From: a virus
Length of the DNA: 26,277 nt
Virus record (IMG/VR): IMGVR_UViG_3300025147_000037
Coordinates: 1 to 26,277 of that record
Reading direction: 5' to 3' (one strand)
Of this stretch, positions 21,692 to 26,277 are shown in pieces (position 1 is the stretch's first letter; every line of letters begins with the position of its first letter). The translations under genes were made by a program, and so were the position numbers. The notes beneath the pieces are model-generated. The model saw only the letters and a list, made by a program, of their open reading frames with translations, did not search any database and was not told the origin of the DNA.

Positions 21692-23107
21692 TTAGATACG
21701 TCGAGCGGCGGAGACTCCTGCGATAGGATCGAATCGGGCAGCGGCAGGTGTGAGCATCAATTCAGCAAGCGCGAATACGAGGGCGTCGGCACGGTTGGGG
21801 CTTTCACCCTCGACGCCGGCAGAGGTGAAACGGCACATTTCATCCTCAAGATCGGAAAGGCACCCCTTGTGCACACGTGGAATAGCCCGCGTGTCGCATT
21901 TACAGGCGCCAACGTGATGCACGCGGTGCTGCTCATACAGCGCGGACACAGGCTCGGCGCGTACAACCTTGCCGCGGCTCGAGACCACTGGAGCCATCGC
22001 CACGCGCACGCCCAAGTCTTTGGCCGCCTGTTGGATAGTGGCCGCGACCATGGCGCCGCCGTAGTTGACCTCGTAGACAATACGGTCGGCCTTCAGCTCC
22101 TGATACAACTCGACGGCAGCCTTACCCCAGCCGGCCGGCGTGAGCTTGCACGTGCGGTCGGCCAACACGTAGCCATGACCATCGAAGCGACCCTTTCCGC
22201 AAGCCACGATGCCCTGGGCGTCATTGCCCTGGCCGTCGCCGCCCGACGGGTCTACGGCTATCACAATGCGGGACATGGCAGGTGCTACAGCAATGCGGTC
22301 GGCATCAATGCCGCCTTGTGTCCAGAGCGCGCCGGGGAAGTCGTCCAAAACCTCGGCATACAGCTCCTGCCGGCCTAGGCGCGTGCCCTCGTACTGGCGC
22401 TTGACCGCGTCGATAAACGCAGGGCTAAGGTTTTGCGCATTGTCGAACGTCGAGCCACGGGTAATGACCGATGTCGGATCAGCTATCAGCCGGCGTATTA
22501 GCGGTATCGCACGCGGCGTGGTGGATACGACGCATTGAGGCAGGTCACCCAAGCGCAGGGTCATCTGCAACATGTCCCAACATTCCTCAGCGTAGGCCCA
22601 TGCGGCGACCTCATCGGCGGATGCCCAATGATGGTTAGGACCACGTAGGCGGTCAGGCTCCTCAGCGCTGTATGTCGTGGCGGTTGAGCCGTATTCAGGC
22701 CAGCAGAGCGAGCGCTTGCTGGATTCGTAGATGCACCCAGGCGACCCGTCACGAAGCGGTGGCGTGCATGCCAAGATGGCCTTGACCATCACGTCACGGA
22801 CATCGCCTGCCGTCGAGCCAATGACCGCACCGTGCGAGCCGGGCATGGTCCGCGCCTTCATGCGCACCCACTCGGCGGCAGTGCGAGACTTGCCGAAACC
22901 ACGACCAGCCAACAGCAACCACGTTGACCATGTACCAGCCGGTGGCAATTGCTCTGGCCGTGCCCATGCCGGCCACTCATAGCGCAGCCGGTCTAGCGCC
23001 TCGTCTCCGAGAGCCGCCATCACCGCGTCGACGCCAAAGCGTTTGACCGCCTGCTCTATGAGGGATGCGGCCACGTTAGGGGATGAGGCCAGGCGGGACG
23101 ATGACAA
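21692..23107 (-). CDS. large terminase subunit (GTA/COG5323-type)
   Basis: This ATP-driven packaging motor and nuclease has 471 residues. The ATPase shows WLLLAGRGFGKSRTAAEW (Walker A, K73/S74), the Walker B with D165-E166 (WASADEVAAWAYAEECWDML) and the coupling motif STTPR near 195-199. The nuclease has IVIAVDPSGGDGQ (D286), YEVNYGGAMVAA (E346) and NRADALVFAL (D441). The GRGFGKxRTxAEW block and the EVNxGG motif are those of the gene-transfer-agent-like terminases rather than Mu gp28. The start is unsure: TTG at 23107 has a ribosome site placed too close, while GTG at 23074 follows the previous stop by one base. Confidence 0.9.
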   Translation of the reverse strand: MSSSRLASSPNVAASLIEQAVKRFGVDAVMAALGDEALDRLRYEWPAWARPEQLPPAGTWSTWLLLAGRGFGKSRTAAEWVRMKARTMPGSHGAVIGSTAGDVRDVMVKAILACTPPLRDGSPGCIYESSKRSLCWPEYGSTATTYSAEEPDRLRGPNHHWASADEVAAWAYAEECWDMLQMTLRLGDLPQCVVSTTPRAIPLIRRLIADPTSVITRGSTFDNAQNLSPAFIDAVKRQYEGTRLGRQELYAEVLDDFPGALWTQGGIDADRIAVAPAMSRIVIAVDPSGGDGQGNDAQGIVACGKGRFDGHGYVLADRTCKLTPAGWGKAAVELYQELKADRIVYEVNYGGAMVAATIQQAAKDLGVRVAMAPVVSSRGKVVRAEPVSALYEQHRVHHVGACKCDTRAIPRVHKGCLSDLEDEMCRFTSAGVEGESPNRADALVFALAELMLTPAAARFDPIAGVSAARRI

Positions 23108-23288
23108 ACCCTTCCGGGTGATAGAACCATGCGGTTGGACTAGTCAGCAGGTCGTATTCATAGACGCGTGTTTCATCGGACAAGGATTGCCTCCCGAGGA
23201 ACACAGCCACGCGCTCGTGCGGGATGAGCGTCATGGTGCCCATCGGATGCACCTCGTCGTTATGCGAATTCGTGCCGGTCACAATCAT
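23076..23288 (-). CDS. hypothetical 70-aa protein between the terminase genes
   Basis: Starts at an ATG with AGGAG six bases upstream. The sequence MIVTGTNSHNDEVHPMGTMT continues into a beta-like stretch (RVAVFLGRQSLSDETRVYEYDLL) and ends VIVPPGLIP. No TM segment. It ends inside or just before the terminase start region. The function is unknown; a packaging accessory is possible by position only. Confidence 0.6.
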   Translation of the reverse strand: MIVTGTNSHNDEVHPMGTMTLIPHERVAVFLGRQSLSDETRVYEYDLLTSPTAWFYHPEGFVIVPPGLIP

Positions 23289-23296
23289 GGTGTCTC

Positions 23297-23443
23297 CTAG
23301 GGCTTGCCGACGGGGCGGACGCGGGCGGGTGCCGTCAAGGACTTAATCGCCACCGTTCGCGACCTATTAAATCCTATGGATTTCTCTTGCTTTTTGCCGA
23401 GGTCGCTCAGCTTGCGATGGCTGCTCTTGAGACCCTTACGCAT
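23297..23443 (-). CDS. hypothetical 48-aa basic protein
   Basis: The ATG overlaps the preceding stop (TGATG), with GGCGGTG a few bases upstream, so the longer frame to 23611 is not used. The product is very basic (MRKGLKSSHRKLSDLGKKQ, then RSRTVAIKSLTAPARVRP), about one third Lys/Arg. Such basic peptides often bind nucleic acid; nothing confirms this. Its TAG is followed by the next gene's ribosome site. Confidence 0.5.
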   Translation of the reverse strand: MRKGLKSSHRKLSDLGKKQEKSIGFNRSRTVAIKSLTAPARVRPVGKP

Positions 23444-23535
23444 CAGAACACCGCCCATGGGATTTCGAATTGTCCAGCCATTGCCACGGCCAGCGCGATC
23501 AATGCTCCGAGAATGAACCAACCCCTCCAGTTCAT
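23443..23535 (-). CDS. 30-aa single-pass membrane peptide
   Basis: Too short for most gene finders, but both ends are coupled: the ATG overlaps the small-terminase stop (ATGA) and its TGA overlaps the next ATG (TGATG). The peptide MNWRGWFILGALIALAVAMA has a clear TM helix (residues 7-20) and ends QFEIPWAVF. A membrane peptide between the packaging genes is unusual. It might be a small holin or antiholin, but the site is far from the lysis genes. Confidence 0.5.
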   Translation of the reverse strand: MNWRGWFILGALIALAVAMAGQFEIPWAVF

Positions 23536-23861
23536 TCGGCGGGCTCCTCAATCGCGACCATCTTCCGCAGCACATCCACGATCCCGATATCGAATCGGAT
23601 CGGCTGCCCATCTTCGCCGGTGATGGCCTGAGGTGCCTTGCCCCAGCGACGATCCCACAGCAGGGACAAGGCCTTGTGTCGGATATCTTCGCTGTCGCTG
23701 CGAAGAAGACCCTGGATGACCTCCATCGCCAGCGGATCCATCTCCGCTAGCTGTCGACGGAACTCAGCCAGACCCGACGGCTTGCCCCCGGGGTTGCCAG
23801 ATTGCCCAGGCAGAAAAGGTCGGCCAGGTGATTTTCGAGGTGTGCCACTGTTATCAGCCAC
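23532..23861 (-). CDS. small terminase-like DNA-packaging protein (DUF5681-type N-terminus)
   Basis: The 109-residue product starts at GTG 23861 after a 179-base intergenic region. It opens with SPGRPFLPGQSGNPGGKPSG, the 'GQSGNPGG+P' box of DUF5681 proteins common in phages next to the large terminase. A helical part follows (LAEFRRQLAEMDPLAMEVIQ; DIRHKALSLLWDRRWGKAPQ) and then ITGEDGQPIRFDIG. Small terminases recognise packaging sites. There is no good Shine-Dalgarno sequence. It is the first gene downstream of the proposed late promoter (23952-23979). Confidence 0.75.
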   Translation of the reverse strand: MADNSGTPRKSPGRPFLPGQSGNPGGKPSGLAEFRRQLAEMDPLAMEVIQGLLRSDSEDIRHKALSLLWDRRWGKAPQAITGEDGQPIRFDIGIVDVLRKMVAIEEPAE

Positions 23862-23951
23862 GCCATAAAGAGGCGCCCGATATCCAAATAGGGGGCGTTT
23901 GCTGTAATGCGAAGTATGGCCGCAATGGTCGGGCCAATGTTGCAGTGCGAA

Positions 23952-23979
23952 ATTATAGGCTTACGATTTCGCTTGACAC
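23952..23979 (-). promoter_or_regulatory. candidate late promoter upstream of the packaging operon
   Basis: On the - strand a perfect TATAAT (23957-23952) is preceded at 16 bases by GTGTCA (23979-23974), four of six matches to the -35 consensus. Transcription would start near 23945 and give a leader of about 85 bases before the small terminase GTG. The 179-base gap (23862-24040) is the longest gene-free stretch in the window. Confidence 0.5.
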
Positions 23980-24000
23980 CCGTCGCTGGCAGGTTTCAAG
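23972..24000. repeat. imperfect palindrome over the candidate late promoter (operator-like)
   Basis: CTTGACACC (23972-23980) and GGTTTCAAG (23992-24000) are inverted copies of nine bases with one mismatch, separated by 11 bases. The left arm covers the candidate -35 box. Such spacing suits a dimeric repressor or activator. Confidence 0.5.
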
Positions 24001-24040
24001 TATTTTCCGAGTCCCTTACGCGCGCGGCCACCTCTGGCTG

Positions 24041-24223
24041 TTATTCGGGTCCCGACCACTCTGGCCATGACTCGTTAGCGTGTGCCTCTTCGAGTCGCTC
24101 GCGCTCCTCCTCCACTGCAAGCGTGACAATCTCCTCCATTACCACCACGGCAGCCGGAAACCGACGCCCGAACTCTCGGCGTTTGAATTCCAGGAGCGTG
24201 AGTTTTCCATTGTCATACGGCAT
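24041..24223 (-). CDS. hypothetical 60-aa protein
   Basis: The ATG at 24223 has AGGA six bases upstream and is preferred to the longer frame from 24292, which would overlap the previous gene. The product starts MPYDNGKLTLLEFKRREFGR and continues into a Glu-rich helix (VMEEIVTLAVEEERERLEEA). It overlaps the upstream 43-residue gene by 11 bases. It is the last gene before the long intergenic promoter region. No family recognised. Confidence 0.55.
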   Translation of the reverse strand: MPYDNGKLTLLEFKRREFGRRFPAAVVVMEEIVTLAVEEERERLEEAHANESWPEWSGPE

Positions 24224-24344
24224 TGGTGTCCTGCCGATACCGCCAGTCATGCACCAGGTACACTGGCGCCCGCCGATACCACTGCCATGCAAGGTGGAAG
24301 TATTGGTCGGGCGTGAGTTGCCCGTACATGCGAGGCTCGGTCAT
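24213..24344 (-). CDS. hypothetical 43-aa protein
   Basis: The ATG overlaps the stop of the upstream gene (ATGA), which decides the start. The peptide is rich in aromatic residues (YGQLTPDQYFHLAWQWYRRA, then WRYRQD). No TM segment. A role cannot be given; it is part of a run of six or more coupled small genes. Confidence 0.5.
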   Translation of the reverse strand: MTEPRMYGQLTPDQYFHLAWQWYRRAPVYLVHDWRYRQDTNAV

Positions 24345-24703
24345 CGGTTTCGGCCCAGCCTGGGATTTGCGATGACTCCCACTCCCTTGCATTTCGGACA
24401 TTCTACTGTTGACTTGGCAAGCGCCTCCATTGCGTCCATGGCTAGTTCCCGGGTAGCAAATGCTAAGTCGACCTCGATGCAGCCGGCTCCGCCTACCCAG
24501 CGCGTCTTCCTGTGATCGGCTGACGACCTTTCTGGCATGCGACTATCCTCAAACCATGGAATTGTACTAATCCATAATTCGAAACCATGTAATTCGGTCG
24601 AATAGACAGCATCTCCTGTTACTTCGTCCCTATGAAGCGTCCACGTCAATTTGTGTCGGTTAATGATTGGCTTTCTCTTTCTGTTTGCAGGGTCCCCGGT
24701 CAT
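24341..24703 (-). CDS. hypothetical protein with a C-terminal CxxC knuckle, 120 aa
   Basis: The start ATG overlaps the previous stop (ATGA). The N-terminus is basic (NRKRKPIINRHKLTW). The middle looks like strands around GDAVYSTELHGFELWISTIP, and the C-terminus has a helix (FATRELAMDAMEALAKS) followed by ECPKCKGVGVI, a single zinc-ribbon-like knuckle. A lone CxxC could pair with another chain, or it may be just a rubredoxin-like half. DNA or protein binding is possible but not shown. Confidence 0.55.
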   Translation of the reverse strand: MTGDPANRKRKPIINRHKLTWTLHRDEVTGDAVYSTELHGFELWISTIPWFEDSRMPERSSADHRKTRWVGGAGCIEVDLAFATRELAMDAMEALAKSTVECPKCKGVGVIANPRLGRNR

Positions 24704-24960
24704 GGGTAGCTAGCCCGCCCGACCGGAACGAACATCGTAGGCGCCTCCCGGTCTGGTGCAGGTTGCTCGTAGGTACCGGCCGCCTCGAGCATTCGTTGGT
24801 TGAATTGCGCATACAGGATTACACGCTGCTCGAGGGCCTGCGATAGGTCACGGGCCAGGGCCTCAGCGGTAGCGGTGGCCTCCCGGCTGCGGGTGCGGGT
24901 GATGCCGACCTCGACCTCGGCCAGGCGGATCGATTCTACCAGTTGTTGGATGTCGGTCAT
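24700..24960 (-). CDS. hypothetical coiled-coil protein, 86 aa
   Basis: ATG overlaps the preceding stop (AAATGA). Residues 1-60 form an unbroken helix with heptad-like spacing (MTDIQQLVESIRLAEVEVG; EALARDLSQALEQRVIL), followed by a Pro-rich tail (EQPAPDREAPTMFVP). It could be a small dimeric phage protein; no family is recognised. Confidence 0.55.
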   Translation of the reverse strand: MTDIQQLVESIRLAEVEVGITRTRSREATATAEALARDLSQALEQRVILYAQFNQRMLEAAGTYEQPAPDREAPTMFVPVGRASYP

Positions 24961-25175
24961 TTTGACACCATGGCAAAGAGCGACAGGAATTGCGGTCGCG
25001 GGTCCGAGGCATACCAGCGTAGGTGATACGTCGGTTTCCCCTGCTTCTCTTCCCCGGTAGCGGTAAGCAGGATGCCCCAGTCCTCATACCAGCCGGGGCC
25101 GGCGAAGGCGAAGCCTACCAGCCCTGATATCGGGCTGTTCATGATGACGTCTTCCGTTGGTGCAGTGCGGCTCAT
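24957..25175 (-). CDS. hypothetical 72-aa protein
   Basis: The ATG overlaps the stop of the sigma-like gene (ATGA). The product appears beta-rich (GLVGFAFAGPGWYEDWGILL; KPTYHLRWYASDPRPQFLSL) with aromatic strands, so a small beta-barrel is possible. No signal peptide or TM segment is visible. No family recognised. Confidence 0.55.
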   Translation of the reverse strand: MSRTAPTEDVIMNSPISGLVGFAFAGPGWYEDWGILLTATGEEKQGKPTYHLRWYASDPRPQFLSLFAMVSK

Positions 25176-25567
25176 TTGCTCTCCTTATATCTCAGGTATG
25201 GGTCGCTCGGATCCATGGCCATCATGATGCGGGCGCGGGCGCGTGCGACGGCAGTCATGGAATCGCGTTTCATCTTGTCGGCGCTGACGCCGTATATGTC
25301 GCCTATTTCTTCCTCTGACATTCCGCCTTTATCCGCGACATCCAGCGTGCACGTCTCGCTCATCTCGACGAGTGCGGCCACGATGCTATCGGGATCTCTC
25401 TCGTCGAAGTCGCGGGCCTTGTACATGCGGCCGTCACTGGCAATCGTGGTTAGCAGATGCCATTTGCAACTGACGTACGGGCATGGCCGCTGTGCATCAA
25501 TGCAGTCGGCACGGGTTACGGGATAGCCTGGCTCTCGCTCTAGCATGGGCAGGGCGCGGGCTTTCAC
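25172..25567 (-). CDS. sigma-region-4/HTH-like regulator with Cys-rich N-terminus
   Basis: The GTG start overlaps the previous stop (GTGA). The 131-residue protein has an N-terminal Cys segment (C22, C29, C34 with H37; CPYVSCKWHLL) and a C-terminal helix-turn-helix: helices around LVEMSETCTLDVADKGGMSE, then EEIGDIYGVSADKMKRDSM and AVARARARI. The pattern 'CALDVAD+GG.t.EEvG...gvt.e++r' belongs to small sigma-70-region-4-like proteins common in Myxococcota genomes. It would bind a -35 element or work as a transcription activator. No region 2 is present, so it is not a complete sigma factor. It sits upstream of the palindrome-covered late promoter, a natural target. Confidence 0.6.
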   Translation of the reverse strand: MKARALPMLEREPGYPVTRADCIDAQRPCPYVSCKWHLLTTIASDGRMYKARDFDERDPDSIVAALVEMSETCTLDVADKGGMSEEEIGDIYGVSADKMKRDSMTAVARARARIMMAMDPSDPYLRYKESK

Positions 25568-25881
25568 TGATCGTCCTTGAATAGCCCTTGGTCCCTTGGC
25601 TTCGATGGATCTTGCCAGTACCTCTGACCATGCTTGCGGAGCCTACCAATCTCAACTGAAACCAGGTATCTCCGGCATCTTAAAATTGCGTCTCTATAGA
25701 GCGTGGAAAAACGTCCAGCCGTCACCCGCATCGCCTTGGCGGCTCGTGCCTTAATCATCTCCTTGCCGTCGATTCCGTGAACTAGGCGTAGTGCTCTGGC
25801 CCAATGAAAAGGCAATCGAGTCAACAGGCGTCGGACCGCTGCTTTATCTTCACGGCGAATCATCTCTTCTTCTGGATTCAC
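25564..25881 (-). CDS. second sigma-region-4-like HTH protein, 105 aa
   Basis: The GTG at 25881 overlaps the preceding TAG (TAGTG) and has GGAG nine bases upstream, so the frame reaching 26088 is rejected. Residues about 14-65 match the region-4 pattern: LLTRLPFHWARALRLVHGID (helices 1-2), then GKEMIKARAAKAMRVTAGRF and STLYRDAILRCRRYL (helix-turn-helix). The rest is basic and Gln-rich. It may be an activator of phage genes, partner of the next regulator, or a DNA-binding packaging factor. The call is by pattern and is less sure than for its neighbour. Confidence 0.5.
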   Translation of the reverse strand: MNPEEEMIRREDKAAVRRLLTRLPFHWARALRLVHGIDGKEMIKARAAKAMRVTAGRFSTLYRDAILRCRRYLVSVEIGRLRKHGQRYWQDPSKPRDQGLFKDDQ

Positions 25882-26258
25882 TAGTCGCGCTCCAAGTGGA
25901 TAACCGCGTCGCCCACCCTCGACCCGCACAGCTTGATCAGCATCTCCGCCCTGGTCTCGCCGGGCACGTATCCGGGGCATGCGCCGCAGCGGAAGCCGGG
26001 CCAGTTGAGCGCCGAGGCGTGACCAAGGCAATGCCCGTATTGGGCGCAGTCGTCTCGCCGGTCGCCTATTGCGTTCTCTGGTGCGCATCCAGCCGGTAAC
26101 GACGGCTTCGGCCTAGCTGCCTCTCGACGCTCGGCGCGCATCTTCGTGAGCTCATACGTCCGCGCCAGCATCGTCTGTCGGCACGCCTCTGAGCAATAGC
26201 GCTTGCCATTGTTCGGCTCGCGGCAGCCATTGGCGTAGCACCTTTCACCGACCGGCAT
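25881..26258 (-). CDS. zinc-finger-like protein, 125 aa
   Basis: The N-terminus has CYANGCREPNNGKRYCSEAC (C7, C12, C22, C26), a four-Cys finger resembling small DNA- or protein-binding zinc fingers. A basic linker follows (KMRAERREAARPKP). A second Cys group (C71, C77, C91, C94; DCAQYGHCLGHAS and FRCGACPGY) forms another metal-type site. Start ATG at 26258; the window edge is 19 bases away, so an earlier in-frame start cannot be excluded. The end of an upstream gene may overlap here. Confidence 0.55.
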   Translation of the reverse strand: MPVGERCYANGCREPNNGKRYCSEACRQTMLARTYELTKMRAERREAARPKPSLPAGCAPENAIGDRRDDCAQYGHCLGHASALNWPGFRCGACPGYVPGETRAEMLIKLCGSRVGDAVIHLERD

Positions 26259-26277
26259 CCCATCGCTGGGTTTGCGG
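26245..26277 (-). CDS. possible C-terminal end of an upstream gene (partial)
   Basis: A frame entering from the right edge reads PQTQRWDAGR and stops at TGA 26247-26245, overlapping the first codons of the zinc-finger gene by 14 bases. The overlap is longer than the 4-base style here, and only ten codons are visible, so this is weak. Confidence 0.25.
   Translation of the reverse strand, partial: PQTQRWDAGR

Noticed and set aside
21677-22378. 233-aa + strand open frame
   Set aside because: Antisense to the terminase nuclease domain; His/Arg-rich composition typical of a shadow.
23973-23978. Perfect TTGACA on the + strand as a rightward promoter
   Set aside because: No good -10 box at 16-18 bases, and no rightward gene follows; it is part of the palindrome.
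1-26277. CRISPR array, tRNA, integrase, transposase, or diversity-generating retroelement
   Set aside because: No regularly spaced repeats, no cloverleaf noticed, no reverse transcriptase or Tyr/Ser recombinase or Mu A/B motifs, and no template/variable repeat pair found by reading.

Overview
This window looks like most of the late region of a temperate or formerly temperate contractile-tailed phage (myovirus). It could be a prophage or a phage contig. The DNA is visibly GC-rich. The likely host is a Myxococcota/'Deltaproteobacteria'-type bacterium. That is inferred from two cargo lipoproteins (1320-1640 and 5604-6152) that carry the Asp-Leu-Ala/Pro-Asp-Leu linkers common in myxobacterial lipoproteins, and from a small regulator with a CPxVSCxxHL-type motif (25172-25567). 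No integrase, transposase, replication gene, tRNA, CRISPR array or IS element is visible.

Layout. (1) 1-1132, + strand: a cluster of small, tightly coupled genes of unknown function, ending convergently in a CCTAGG palindrome against the leftward genes. (2) From 1129 to the right end almost everything is on the - strand and reads right to left, mostly with ATGA/GTGA/TAATG overlaps. In transcription order: a regulatory/small-gene block (26.3-24.0 kb) with two sigma-region-4-like or HTH proteins and several zinc-binding-type proteins; an intergenic late-promoter candidate with an imperfect palindrome over its -35 region (23.95-24.0 kb); packaging (small and large terminase, with three tiny genes between them); a Mu-like head block (DUF935 portal, gpI-like protease with a nested scaffold start, capsid cement protein, attenuator-like hairpin, gpT-like major capsid protein, DUF1320 gp36, neck proteins); the contractile tail (sheath, tube, chaperone with a programmed -1 frameshift site, tape measure, hub/spike, gp25-like wedge, gpJ, gpI-type wedge, two fibre or receptor proteins); a lysis cassette (several small membrane proteins, a holin-like/lipoprotein fusion, a 43-residue lipoprotein, an M15 peptidase); and a last lipoprotein plus a small gene.

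Points of interest. A + strand lipoprotein gene sits between the two leftward fibre genes. It has its own near-consensus sigma70 promoter, whose -35 box abuts the TTG start codon of the neighbouring fibre gene, so it is a textbook 'moron' (lysogenic-conversion gene) candidate. A second lipoprotein with the same linker style lies behind the endolysin. A roughly 85-residue beta domain recurs twice in the sheath and once in baseplate J. The tail-chaperone frameshift (A AAA AAG directly before a stop), the Mu-like nested scaffold, a 45-bp hairpin upstream of the endolysin, and a protein joining a two-TM holin-like part to an internal lipobox are all readable in the sequence.

I found no clearly unprecedented multi-gene system. 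The best candidates for new biology are the paired lipoprotein cargo, the lysis fusion protein, and the sigma-like regulators next to the palindrome-covered late promoter. All functions are from reading residues and gene order; no database search was run.
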